A stretch of DNA of 64,000 bases from JBHYGK01 sp051859045 (GTDB lineage Bacteria > Pseudomonadota > Gammaproteobacteria > Xanthomonadales > Xanthomonadaceae): contig JBHYGK010000057.1 of NCBI GenBank assembly GCA_051859045.1, forward strand, positions 62,001-126,000, in the 5' to 3' direction. The position numbers were made by a program, and so were the translations under genes. Each line of letters starts with the position of its first letter. Position 1 is the stretch's first letter. Shown in pieces: positions 49,051-57,818 of the stretch. The notes under the pieces were generated by a model, which was given only the letters and a program-made list of their open reading frames with translations, did not search any database and had not been told where the DNA came from.

Positions 49051-51329
49051 CGCGCGATCAGCTGGTAGACGCGGCCCGCGGACTCGGTCTCGAGCTCGTA
49101 CTCGTCGTAGGCGCGGTTGGCCTGGTCGTCGATCGTGGTGAACTTGTCGAACACCTCGTCCTTCGAGGCGTCGAGCAGGTTCGAGCCGGTCAGGCGCAGG
49201 GTGAAGTGCTCGCCGAAGCGCTTCTCGACGAAGGCCTCGAGGTCGGCGCCGTAGGAGGTGGCGATCTCCTCGCCCACGATCCGGCCGAACGCGTCGCCCT
49301 GGCGGCGGTAGCTGGCGCCGAAGGACATGTCCACCGACGGCAGGTCCTGGATGAAGCCGACGTTGAAGACGTTGTTGGACTGGTCGTTGAAGCGGCGCTG
49401 GCCGAAGTCGTCGTTGATCTTCGAGTCCAGCCACGAGTAGTTGAAGAACACGCCGGTGTTCTCCAGGCCGATCGCGGTCAGCGGGGTGGAGAGGTCGAGC
49501 TCGACGCCCCAGACCTCGCCGTCGCCGGTGTTGCGCGGCTGGATCACCACGGTGCCCGGGCCCTCGGAGCCCTCGACGCCGGTGTTGGCGAACTCGATGA
49601 GGTCGCTGATGTCGCGGTAGAAGGCGTTGACGCCGAACACGCCGCGGCGGCCCAGGCGGCGCTCCCAGCCGAGGTCCAGGCCCAGCGCGGTCTCGACGGC
49701 CAGCTCGGGGTTGCCGAGCAGGTCGTTGTCGCCGAGCTCGGCCTCGAGCGTCGCCGGCGAGAGCTGGTCGAAGCCCGGGCGGCGCATCGTGCGCGCCAGC
49801 GAGGCGGTCAGGCGGTTGGCCTCGTCGAGGTTCCAGCGCAGGTGCACGGACGGCAGGAACTCGCCGTCGTCGCGCTCGGTGCGCGCCTGCGCGGGGTCGA
49901 CGGTGGCGTCGTCGATCACGAGGTCGGTGCGCTGGTAGCGCACGCCGGTCTCCCACTCCAGCGCGCCCGCCTCGCCGCTGAGCTTCACGTACGGCTCGAG
50001 GCGGTCTTCCTCGATGGTGTTCAGGCCGCCGGCCTCCGGCAGGTAGGGGCCGAAGTCGCCCGGGATCACCGGCGACGGCGTCGGGGCGTTCGGGATGGTG
50101 ATGCGGTTGCGATCGGTCAGCTGCGAGAAGTCGCGCTCCTTGCGGGTGGCCTCGACGCCGAAGCGCAGCTCGTTGGCGCCGACCGGGCGGGTGTGGCGCA
50201 GCTCGGCCGTCAGCTCGGTGTCGCGGATGTCGGTGTAGGTGCGGTCGCCGGTGAAGCGGTCGGCCTCGGGGAACGGGTTGGCGTCGCGCAGGTACTCGAC
50301 CTCGTCCTCGAGCTCGAACTGCTGGTCGTCGAACACCGCCCAGTTGGCGCGCACGCTGGTCTCGCCGCCGGCCATCGCCCAGGTGTAGTCGGCGCCGAAC
50401 AGCGAGTTGGTGGTCTCGATGTCGAGGTCGTTGACGTTGAGCGTGGAGAGGCTGGCGTCGGCCTGGATCCCGGCGTCGTACTCGGTGGAGCGCTCGGCCT
50501 GCAGGCGGTCGGTGCGCACGTGGAAGGCGCTGAGGGTCAGCTGGCCCGGGCCGAGGTCGGCGGAGTAGTCGAGGTTGAAGGCCTGGTCGTCGCCGCTGCG
50601 CACGTCGGTCTGCACCTCGGTGTTGTCGAGGGTGCCGTTGGGTTCGTCGAAGCGCTGGCTGAACTTGTCCTTGGGGTTGCGGCGGCCCTGGGTGCTGGCG
50701 CCGATCAGCAGCTGGCCGCCGAGGGCCTCGCCGCCCCAGACCGCGCCCACCAGGGGCTCGATCTCGTCGTCGGGGAAGTACGACACGCCGGCGCGCACGT
50801 AGCCGCCGTCGAGCGCGTAGCCGTCGCGCAGCACGATGTTGAGCGCGCCGGCGACGGCGTCGCCGCTGCGGTCGGCCGACGAGGAGCGCACGATCTCGAT
50901 GCGCTCCACCAGCTCGGCCGGGATGCGGTCGACGAAGAACGAGCGGTCGGCGCCGCCGCCCGGCACGCGCTTGCCGTTGATCAGGATCTGGGTGTAGCCC
51001 GGGTCGAGGCCGCGCAGGCGCACGCCGTCGTACTCGAGCACGTCGGACAGGAAGGCCACGCTGGGCACGCGCTTGAGCATGTCGCCGACGGTCAGCGGCT
51101 CGAAGGCCTGGAAGAACTCGAGGTCGTAGACCAGGGTGGCCGGCTCCTCGGCGCGGTCGCGGTAGATGATCTGGCCACGCACCTCGACGGCGTCGAGCTC
51201 GACCGCGGACGGGCCGGCATCGGCGGCGGCCGGCGCGGCCTGGGCGAAGGCCTGCGGGGCGGCGGCGGCGAGCGCGGCGGCGACCAGGGCGCGGGAGACG
51301 GCGGAGGACAGCAGGGTCGGACGGGTCAC
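49038..51329 (-). CDS. TonB-dependent receptor
   Basis: About 763 residues from GTG 51329, chosen because GGAG lies eight bases upstream; an ATG at 51347 is an alternative. Signal peptide, then a plug domain (about 45-170) with D-M-L-K-R-V-P-S-V, V-R-L-R-G-L-D-P-G-Y-T-Q and V-E-R-I-E-I-V-R-S-S. The barrel ends with an aromatic C-terminus (Y-S-F). Outer-membrane importer for a large ligand. It diverges from two phytase-like lipoproteins, and a palindromic site lies between them. Iron-phytate or a phosphorylated ligand is a reasonable guess. Confidence 0.93.
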   Translation of the reverse strand: MTRPTLLSSAVSRALVAAALAAAAPQAFAQAAPAAADAGPSAVELDAVEVRGQIIYRDRAEEPATLVYDLEFFQAFEPLTVGDMLKRVPSVAFLSDVLEYDGVRLRGLDPGYTQILINGKRVPGGGADRSFFVDRIPAELVERIEIVRSSSADRSGDAVAGALNIVLRDGYALDGGYVRAGVSYFPDDEIEPLVGAVWGGEALGGQLLIGASTQGRRNPKDKFSQRFDEPNGTLDNTEVQTDVRSGDDQAFNLDYSADLGPGQLTLSAFHVRTDRLQAERSTEYDAGIQADASLSTLNVNDLDIETTNSLFGADYTWAMAGGETSVRANWAVFDDQQFELEDEVEYLRDANPFPEADRFTGDRTYTDIRDTELTAELRHTRPVGANELRFGVEATRKERDFSQLTDRNRITIPNAPTPSPVIPGDFGPYLPEAGGLNTIEEDRLEPYVKLSGEAGALEWETGVRYQRTDLVIDDATVDPAQARTERDDGEFLPSVHLRWNLDEANRLTASLARTMRRPGFDQLSPATLEAELGDNDLLGNPELAVETALGLDLGWERRLGRRGVFGVNAFYRDISDLIEFANTGVEGSEGPGTVVIQPRNTGDGEVWGVELDLSTPLTAIGLENTGVFFNYSWLDSKINDDFGQRRFNDQSNNVFNVGFIQDLPSVDMSFGASYRRQGDAFGRIVGEEIATSYGADLEAFVEKRFGEHFTLRLTGSNLLDASKDEVFDKFTTIDDQANRAYDEYELETESAGRVYQLIARYSF

Positions 51330-51393
51330 GGTGGCGCTCCAGGGCAAGGGGTGGATTCCAAGCCCGCCTGTTTACGCACGCTCCATGGCGGTT

Positions 51394-51411
51394 GTATGAC
51401 CGCTGTCATAC
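51394..51411. promoter_or_regulatory. perfect palindrome in the receptor/phytase-like divergent promoter
   Basis: GTATGAC, four bases, GTCATAC. It lies about 65 bases upstream of the receptor start and 70 upstream of the lipoprotein start. The right half contains CTGTCATA, equal to one half of a PhoB box. A dimeric repressor site is an equally good reading. Confidence 0.6.
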
Positions 51412-51481
51412 GGCGCGTTCACGATGGCGTTAGGGGCGGCGCCGAGACTGCGCCGCCTTCCCTTTCCCGGAGCCGCCCTCG

Positions 51482-52732
51482 ATGAGCCGCCGACCCCCGC
51501 CGTCCCCGCACGCCCTCGCCCCGCGCGCCCTCGCCCCGCTCGCGCTGGCCCTGCTGCTCGCCGGCTGCGGCGGCGACGCGACGCCGCCCGGCTCGACCGG
51601 GTCCGCGAACGCCGACGCAGGCGCGCCGCCCGCCGCGGCCGAGCGCGAGCCCGACGAGCGCGGCCCCGACGAAGCCGACCCGCTGCTGGCCGCGGCCGGC
51701 GTGCCCCACGTCCGCGTCGCCGAGGCCTGGCTGAGCCCGATGACCCCGGACGACAACATCGACTCCCCCGCCACCTGGACCTCGCCCGAGGGCGCCACGT
51801 GGGTGATCGCCACCGCCAAGGCCACCGACGGCGTGGTGGTCTACGACGCGGCCACCGGCGCCGAGCTGCGCCGCATGCTCGACCGCGGCAAGGACGAGGG
51901 CGAATTCAAGCGCCCCAACGGCATCGCCGTGCTCGGCGACCACGCGTTCGTGGTCGAACGCGACAACCAGCGCGTGCAGGTGCTGCGCCTGCCCGGCCTG
52001 GAGAGCGTCGGCAGCTTCGGCGCCGGCGAGCTCGTCCAGCCCTACGGCCTGTGGGTGCGCGAGCTCGCCCCGGGCCAGCTGGAGGTCAGCGTCAGCGATG
52101 CCTACATGGCCGGTGAGGACGCCGACGGCGAGGACCTCACCCCGCCGCTGGCCGAGCTGGGCCGCCGCTTCAAGCGCTACGCCGTGTCCTTCGACGCCGA
52201 CGGCCGCGTCGTCGCCACCCACGCGGGCGACTTCGGCGACACCACCGAGGCCGGCGCGATCCGCATCCCCGAGTCGCTGTGGGGCGACGTGGCCCACGAC
52301 CGCCTGCTGGTCTCGGAGGAGGACACCGCCACCGGCACCGCGGTGCGCGAGTACGCGCTCGACGGCACCTACCGCGGCCGCACGATCGGCCTCGGCCTGT
52401 TCCAGGCCCAGGCCGAGGGCCTGGCGCTGTGGGCCTGCCCGGACGGCAGCGGCTACTGGATCGCCACCGACCAGTTCAAGGACGCCAGCCTGTTCCACGT
52501 CTTCGACCGCGAGAGCCTGGCCCACCTGGGCGCCTTCGCCGGCCACACCGTGGCCAACACCGATGGCGTGTGGCTGCACCAGGCCGCGACGGCGCGCTTC
52601 CCGGCCGGCGCGTTCTACGCGGTGCACGACGACCAGGGCGTGGGCGCGTTCGACTGGCGCGACGTGGCCGCGGCCCTGTCGCTGCGGGTGGACTGCGCGG
52701 CGGCGCCGGCCGCGGCGTCCACGACGCCGTAA
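51482..52732 (+). CDS. beta-propeller phytase-like lipoprotein (first copy)
   Basis: 416 residues. Lipobox L-L-L-A-G-C near 22-27, then an Asp/Glu-rich linker. From about 75 a propeller-type fold follows: N-I-D-S-P-A-T-W, G-E-F-K-R-P-N-G-I-A-V, F-V-V-E-R-D-N-Q-R-V-Q-V, V-S-E-E-D and Q-A-E-G-L-A-L-W. The end motif G-S-G-Y-W-I-A-T-D-Q, with N-T-D-G-V-W-L and Y-A-V-H-D-D-Q-G-V, is typical of the 3-phytase-like family. The substrate is not proven; related propellers also include generic esterases and binding proteins. The next gene is a paralogue, and both face away from a TonB-dependent receptor. Confidence 0.83.
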   Translation: MSRRPPPSPHALAPRALAPLALALLLAGCGGDATPPGSTGSANADAGAPPAAAEREPDERGPDEADPLLAAAGVPHVRVAEAWLSPMTPDDNIDSPATWTSPEGATWVIATAKATDGVVVYDAATGAELRRMLDRGKDEGEFKRPNGIAVLGDHAFVVERDNQRVQVLRLPGLESVGSFGAGELVQPYGLWVRELAPGQLEVSVSDAYMAGEDADGEDLTPPLAELGRRFKRYAVSFDADGRVVATHAGDFGDTTEAGAIRIPESLWGDVAHDRLLVSEEDTATGTAVREYALDGTYRGRTIGLGLFQAQAEGLALWACPDGSGYWIATDQFKDASLFHVFDRESLAHLGAFAGHTVANTDGVWLHQAATARFPAGAFYAVHDDQGVGAFDWRDVAAALSLRVDCAAAPAAASTTP

Positions 52733-52755
52733 GGATCACTCGCGGCGTGATCGGC

Positions 52756-52785
52756 TTCACATCCGGACGCGCCAGCGGTTAGGGT
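52756..52785 (+). promoter_or_regulatory. possible promoter of the second phytase-like gene
   Basis: TTCACA at 52756-52761 and TAGGGT at 52780-52785, 18 bases apart. An inverted GATCAC/GTGATC pair lies just upstream (52734-52752) and a third GTGATC at 52788-52793, which could be operator half-sites or a weak terminator for the first copy. Confidence 0.35.
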
Positions 52786-52837
52786 TCGTGATCGCCGGCG
52801 CACCACGCGCGCCGGCTCCACGCCCGGAACCGCCCGC

Positions 52838-54037
52838 ATGCCCGCCACGCCCCCCGCCGCCCCGCGGCCCTCGCCCCGTCCGCGCGCCGCCGCCACGGCC
52901 GCCTCGCTGCTGGCCCTCGCCCTCGCGGCCACCGGCTGCGCGGGCACGCCCGCGGGGACGCCCGCGGATCCGCGCGCGCCCTTCGCCCCGGAGCCCGACG
53001 AGCTCGGCGCCCGGGGCGCTCCGGCGCCGGCCGCCGTCGGCGTGGTCGCGGTCCCCGAGGCCTTCCTCTCGCCGTCCACCCCGGTGGAGAACATCGACAC
53101 CCCGGCGGCCTGGCGCGGCCCGGACGGGCGCACCCTGCTCTTCGCCAGCTCCAAGCAGGGCCATCGCCTGGGCGTCTACGACGGCGACGACGGCCGCTTC
53201 CTGCGCTGGTTCGGCGAGCCGGGCGAGGGCGTGGGCGCGTTCAACCGGCCCAACGGCCTCGCCGTGCATGGCGACCGCCTGTACGTGGTCGAGCGCGACA
53301 ACCACCGCGTGCAGGTGTTCGCCCTGCCCTCGCTGGCCCCGCTGGGCGCGTTCGGCGCCGACGTGCTGCGCGCCCCCTACGGCCTGTGGCTGGACGACGC
53401 CACCGGCGGCGGCGTCACCGCCTACATCACCGACAGTTTCATGTACGGCCCCGAGTACGACCAGGTGCCCGCGGACGCCGAGCTGGCCGAGCGGGTGAAG
53501 GTGTTCGCGCTGGACTTCGGCGCCGATGGCCGCCTGCGCGAGGCGCCGGTGGTGCGGATGGTCGGCGCCGCGGGCGGCGACGGCGCGCTGCGGGTGGTGG
53601 AGTCGATCGCCGGCGATCCGGCCCACGACCGCCTGCTCATCGCCGAGGAGCACGTGCCCACCGGCACCCGGCTCCGCGAGTACGGCCTGGCCGACGCCCG
53701 CTGGCGCGGCGACGTCGGCGCGGCGCAGTTCACCGCCCAGGCCGAGGGCATCGCGCTGTGGGGCTGCGCGGACGGCAGCGGCTACTGGATCGCCACCGAC
53801 CAGGCCGCGCCGCACACCGTCTTCCACGTCTACGACCGCGCCTCGCTCGCCCACCTGGGCAGCTTCCGCGGCGACACCGTCGCCAACACCGACGGGATCT
53901 GGCTGCAGCAGGCGCCCACCGCCCGCTTCCCGGCCGGCGTGTTCTACGCCGTGCACGACGACAAGGGCGTGGGCGCCTTCGACTGGCGCGACGTGGCCCG
54001 GGCGCTGGGCCTGCGCGAGGCCTGCCCGGCGGGCTGA
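52838..54037 (+). CDS. beta-propeller phytase-like lipoprotein (second copy)
   Basis: 399 residues. Lipobox A-A-T-G-C, then the same block order as the upstream paralogue: N-I-D-T-P-A-A-W, F-N-R-P-N-G-L-A-V, Y-V-V-E-R-D-N-H-R-V-Q-V-F, A-E-E-H-V-P-T-G-T, Q-A-E-G-I-A-L-W and G-S-G-Y-W-I-A-T-D-Q. Divergence between the two is substantial in the loops, so duplication is not recent. An own promoter may exist in the 105-bp gap. Outer-membrane or periplasmic anchoring through lipid would place it beside the receptor's ligand. Confidence 0.83.
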   Translation: MPATPPAAPRPSPRPRAAATAASLLALALAATGCAGTPAGTPADPRAPFAPEPDELGARGAPAPAAVGVVAVPEAFLSPSTPVENIDTPAAWRGPDGRTLLFASSKQGHRLGVYDGDDGRFLRWFGEPGEGVGAFNRPNGLAVHGDRLYVVERDNHRVQVFALPSLAPLGAFGADVLRAPYGLWLDDATGGGVTAYITDSFMYGPEYDQVPADAELAERVKVFALDFGADGRLREAPVVRMVGAAGGDGALRVVESIAGDPAHDRLLIAEEHVPTGTRLREYGLADARWRGDVGAAQFTAQAEGIALWGCADGSGYWIATDQAAPHTVFHVYDRASLAHLGSFRGDTVANTDGIWLQQAPTARFPAGVFYAVHDDKGVGAFDWRDVARALGLREACPAG

Positions 54038-54094
54038 GCCCCGCCGCGCGCCGGCGCCGCCGGCCCCGCGGACGGCCCGGCCGGGAGGCGCTGG

Positions 54095-54100
54095 TATACT
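54095..54100 (+). promoter_or_regulatory. -10 element for prfC
   Basis: TATACT, followed by a GC-rich leader of about 55 bases before the ATG. Confidence 0.5.
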
Positions 54101-54159
54101 GCGCGCCTCCTTTCGACCCACCGTCGCCGCCGCGCCCACGCGCGCCGGCCGAGGCCCGC

Positions 54160-55764
54160 ATGTCCCAGCACGCCACCGAGACCGCCCGCCGGCGGACCTT
54201 CGCGATCATCTCGCACCCCGACGCGGGCAAGACCACGCTGACCGAGAAGCTGCTGCTGTTCGGCGGCGCGATCCAGATGGCCGGCTCGGTGAAGGGCCGC
54301 AAGGCCGCGCGCCACGCCACCTCCGACTGGATGGCGCTGGAGAAGGAGCGCGGCATCTCGGTCACCTCCTCGGTGATGCAGTTCCCCTACGAGGGCCGCA
54401 TCGTCAACCTGCTCGACACCCCGGGCCACGCCGACTTCGGCGAGGACACCTACCGCGTGCTCACCGCGGTGGACTCCGCGCTGATGGTCATCGACGTGGC
54501 CAAGGGCGTGGAGGAGCGCACGATCAAGCTGATGGAGGTCTGCCGCCTGCGCGACACGCCGATCATGAGCTTCGTCAACAAGCTCGACCGCGAGGGCAAG
54601 GACCCGATCGAGCTGATGGACGAGGTGGAGCGCGTGCTCGGCATCGCCTGCGCGCCGGTCACCTGGCCGATCGGCATGGGCCAGCGCCTCAAGGGAGTGG
54701 TCCACCTGGTCACCGGCGAAGTGCACCTGTGGGAGCCGGGCCGCAACCACACCCGTCAGGACTCCACGATCTTCGCCTCGCTCGACGACCCGGGCGTGGC
54801 CGCCCGCGTGGGCGCCGAGATGCTGGCCGAGGTGCGCGAGCAGCTCGAGCTGGTGCAGGGCGCCTCGCCGGCCTTCGACCGCGCCGAGTACCTCGCCGGC
54901 CGCCAGACCCCGGTGTTCTTCGGCTCGGCGGTGAACAACTTCGGCGTGCAGCCGCTGCTCGACTTCTTCGTCGAGCACGCGCCCTCGCCGGCGCCGCGCG
55001 CCACCACCACGCGCACCGTCGAGCCCACCGAGGGCAAGCTCACCGGCTTCGTCTTCAAGATCCAGGCCAACATGGACCCGCAGCACCGCGACCGGGTGGC
55101 GTTCATGCGGATCTGCTCGGGCACCTTCGACGCCGGCATGAAGGCCTTCCACGTGCGCACCGGCAAGGAGATGAAGCTCGCCAACGCGCTGACCTTCATG
55201 GCCTCGGACCGCGAGATCGTCGAGCGCGCCTTCCCCGGCGACGTCATCGGCCTGCACAACCACGGCACCATCGGCATCGGCGACACCTTCACCGAGGGCG
55301 AGGCGGTCAGCTTCACCGGCATCCCCAACTTCGCCCCCGAGCTGTTCCGCCGCGCCCGCCTGCGCGACCCGCTGAAGATGAAGCAGCTGCAGAAGGGCCT
55401 GGCCCAGCTCTCCGAGGAGGGCGCCACGCAGTTCTTCCGGCCGATCATGTCCAACGACCTGATCCTCGGCGCGGTGGGCACGCTGCAGTTCGACGTCGTG
55501 GCCTACCGGCTCAAGGACGAGTACGGCGTCGAGGCCGCGTTCGAGCCGGTGTCGGTGTCGACGGCGCGCTGGGTGTACGCCAAGGACGCGAAGACCCTCG
55601 AGGACTTCCGCGAGAAGTACGCCAACCAGCTGGCGCTGGACGCCGCCGGCGAGCTGGTCTACCTGGCCCCGACCCGGGTGAACCTGCAGCTGGCCCAGGA
55701 GCGCGCCACGGGCGTGCGCTTCGAGGCCACCCGCGAACACGCGCACAGCCTCGCGATCGACTGA
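54160..55764 (+). CDS. prfC: peptide chain release factor 3
   Basis: 534 residues. GTPase that removes RF1/RF2 from the ribosome after termination. G1 is S-H-P-D-A-G-K-T-T-L-T, the switch region I-S-V-T-S-S-V, G3 D-T-P-G-H-A-D-F and G4 N-K-L-D-R-E. Domains II and III follow, with F-K-I-Q-A-N-M-D-P and F-G-S-A-V-N-N-F. Length is normal for the family. It stands alone after the phytase-like pair. Confidence 0.97.
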   Translation: MSQHATETARRRTFAIISHPDAGKTTLTEKLLLFGGAIQMAGSVKGRKAARHATSDWMALEKERGISVTSSVMQFPYEGRIVNLLDTPGHADFGEDTYRVLTAVDSALMVIDVAKGVEERTIKLMEVCRLRDTPIMSFVNKLDREGKDPIELMDEVERVLGIACAPVTWPIGMGQRLKGVVHLVTGEVHLWEPGRNHTRQDSTIFASLDDPGVAARVGAEMLAEVREQLELVQGASPAFDRAEYLAGRQTPVFFGSAVNNFGVQPLLDFFVEHAPSPAPRATTTRTVEPTEGKLTGFVFKIQANMDPQHRDRVAFMRICSGTFDAGMKAFHVRTGKEMKLANALTFMASDREIVERAFPGDVIGLHNHGTIGIGDTFTEGEAVSFTGIPNFAPELFRRARLRDPLKMKQLQKGLAQLSEEGATQFFRPIMSNDLILGAVGTLQFDVVAYRLKDEYGVEAAFEPVSVSTARWVYAKDAKTLEDFREKYANQLALDAAGELVYLAPTRVNLQLAQERATGVRFEATREHAHSLAID

Positions 55765-55848
55765 CGAGCGCTCACCGGCACGAGAGGGGCTGGTGCGGGG
55801 CGGGGTTTGACCCCAAGCTGCACCGGCGCCCACCCCACGAGCGAGCCC

Positions 55849-56502
55849 ATGTCCGACGAGCATCCCGAGAGCTTCCGCGAGGAAGTCGCCAACGCCCTCA
55901 CCCACGGCCTGGGGGTCGTGGCCGCGATCGCGGGCGGCGCGGTGCTGATCACGCTGGCCGCGCTGTACTCCGACGGCTGGCAGCTGGCCTCGGCGATCGT
56001 GTTCATCTCGACGCTGGTGCTGCTCTACACCGCCAGCACCCTGTACCACGCGATCCCGCACGAGCCCACCAAGACCCGGCTGCAGGTGCTCGACCACATG
56101 GCGATCTACCTGCTGATCGCCGGCACCTACACCCCGTTCACCCTGGTCGGCCTCAAGGGCCCGTGGGGCTGGTGGCTGTTCGGCACGATCTGGACGCTGG
56201 CGGTGGCCGGCGTGGCGTTCAAGGCCTTCTACACCGGGCGCTTCAAGCGGCTCTCGACGATCATCTACGTCGCGATGGGCTGGATCGCGGTGGTGGCGAT
56301 CGAGCCGATGATCCGCCTGATCTCGGCGGCCTCGCTGCTGTGGCTGCTGGCCGGCGGCGTGTCCTACACGCTGGGCACGGTGTTCTACATGAGCCGCCGG
56401 CGCTATGCGCACGCCATCTGGCACGCGTTCGTGCTCGGCGGCAGCGCCAGCCATTTCGTCGCGGTCTGGCTGCTGGTCGTCGAGCCCGCGTCCGCGGGCT
56501 GA
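55849..56502 (+). CDS. hemolysin III / TrhA family membrane protein
   Basis: 217 residues, seven membrane helices. The family histidines appear in A-L-T-H-G-L-G, S-T-L-Y-H-A-I, L-D-H-M-A-I-Y-L-L-I-A-G-T-Y and A-I-W-H-A-F-V-L-G-G-S-A-S-H-F. Related to PAQR receptors, with a predicted metal-dependent lipid hydrolase core. The E. coli relative TrhA is linked to membrane fluidity. The ATG at M-S-D-E-H is chosen; a longer frame begins 42 bases upstream but has no ribosome-binding site. Confidence 0.94.
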   Translation: MSDEHPESFREEVANALTHGLGVVAAIAGGAVLITLAALYSDGWQLASAIVFISTLVLLYTASTLYHAIPHEPTKTRLQVLDHMAIYLLIAGTYTPFTLVGLKGPWGWWLFGTIWTLAVAGVAFKAFYTGRFKRLSTIIYVAMGWIAVVAIEPMIRLISAASLLWLLAGGVSYTLGTVFYMSRRRYAHAIWHAFVLGGSASHFVAVWLLVVEPASAG

Positions 56503-56552
56503 CGCAGGCGGGCGGGCGCGCGGACGCGCGCCGCACCGCCCCGGGCGCGGCC

Positions 56553-56981
56553 TCAGCTGGTGATGTACTGCTGCAGCTGCGCGATCTCGGCCTGCTGCTC
56601 GGCGATCACCGCCTTCACCAGGTCGCCGATCGACACCACGCCGACCACGCGGCCGCCGTCGACGACGGGCAGGTGGCGGATGCGCTTCTCGGTCATCAGC
56701 TTCATGCAGTGGTGGACGCGGTCGTCCGGGGTCACGGTGATGACCGGGCTGGACATGATGTCGGCCACGGGCGTGTCGGTGGAGGTGCGCCCCTGCAGCA
56801 CGACCTTGCGGGCGTAGTCGCGCTCCGAGAGGATCCCGGCGAGCTGGCCGCCGCGCATCACCAGCACCGCGCCGCAGTGGTGCTCGGCCATGAGGCGCAG
56901 CGCCTCGATCACGGGTGCGTCCGCGGACAGGGACACCGCGAGGCCCCCCTTCCGGTCGAGCAGGTGCTGCACGCTGTGCAT
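56553..56981 (-). CDS. CBS-domain pair protein
   Basis: 142 residues made of two CBS domains (about 12-65 and 76-130). I-L-S-E-R-D-Y-A-R-K-V and H-L-P-V-V-D-G-G-R-V-V-G-V-V-S-I-G-D-L-V-K are typical CBS motifs with the Asp that contacts adenosine nucleotides. A short C-terminal coiled helix (A-E-Q-Q-A-E-I-A-Q-L) may dimerise. GAGGA precedes the ATG. Stand-alone CBS pairs bind AMP, ATP or similar ligands; a partner is not indicated. Confidence 0.9.
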   Translation of the reverse strand: MHSVQHLLDRKGGLAVSLSADAPVIEALRLMAEHHCGAVLVMRGGQLAGILSERDYARKVVLQGRTSTDTPVADIMSSPVITVTPDDRVHHCMKLMTEKRIRHLPVVDGGRVVGVVSIGDLVKAVIAEQQAEIAQLQQYITS

Positions 56982-57074
56982 GGTGCCGTCCTCGCTTGGT
57001 GGTCCCCGCGGCGAGGATACCCCCGCCGCGACGGGATGCACGCTCCGCCCGTCGCGGTCGGGGCCACCGCGCGC

Positions 57075-57818
57075 TCAGCGCGCGCAGCAGGCCTCGAGGT
57101 AGGCGGGCCCGCCGAGCTGGCGGGCCTGGCGCTCGATCCACGCCGCGCGGGCGCGGGTGGCCGGGCCGGGCTCGCGCACGCTCCAGCGCCGCGGCGACGG
57201 CAGCACCGCCGCCAGCCGCGCGGCCTGGCGCGCGTCGAGCTCGGACGCCGGGGCGCCGAAGTAGGCCTGCGCCGCGGCCTCCACGCCGTACACGCCGTCG
57301 CCGAACTCCGCGGTGTTGGCGTACACCTCGAGGATCCGGCCCTTCGGCCACAGCAGCTCGATCCACAGCGTGTACCAGGCCTCGAGGCCCTTGCGCAGCC
57401 AGCTGCGGCCGCTCCACAGGAACAGGTTCTTGGCCACCTGCTGGCTGATCGTGCTGGCGCCGCGCACCCGGCCGCCGCGGGCGTTGCCCGCGAGCGCGGC
57501 CTGGATGGCATCGACGTCGAAGCCGCGGTGCGACGGGAAGCGCTGGTCCTCGGCGGCGACCAGCGCGATGCCGACCGCCGGCGACATCGCCCCGGCGTCG
57601 ACCCAGGCGTGGCGGAGGACGAAGCCGTCCTCGCCCGCGCGCCAGGCGTCGATCTGGCGCGCCAGCATGAAGGCCGAGGTCGGCGGATCCACCCAGCGCA
57701 GCACCGCCACCTGCAGGATGCTCAGCGCCGGCAGCGCCAGCGCGAGCAGCAGCAGGCGCCGCCGCCAACGCCGCCAGCGCCCGGCCGGCGGGACGGCCGG
57801 CGCCACCGGACGCGTCAC
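57075..57818 (-). CDS. mtgA: monofunctional peptidoglycan glycosyltransferase
   Basis: 247 residues, GT51 family. One membrane anchor (about 24-44). Motif E-D-Q-R-F-P-S-H-R-G-F-D contains the catalytic Glu. G-A-S-T-I-S-Q-Q-V-A-K-N-L-F-L-W and the later I-L-E-V-Y-A-N-T-A-E-F-G with G-V-Y-G-V-E-A complete the set. Polymerises lipid II glycan chains in the periplasm. Its GTG start overlaps the stop of the upstream gene (GTGA). Confidence 0.95.
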   Translation of the reverse strand: MTRPVAPAVPPAGRWRRWRRRLLLLALALPALSILQVAVLRWVDPPTSAFMLARQIDAWRAGEDGFVLRHAWVDAGAMSPAVGIALVAAEDQRFPSHRGFDVDAIQAALAGNARGGRVRGASTISQQVAKNLFLWSGRSWLRKGLEAWYTLWIELLWPKGRILEVYANTAEFGDGVYGVEAAAQAYFGAPASELDARQAARLAAVLPSPRRWSVREPGPATRARAAWIERQARQLGGPAYLEACCAR

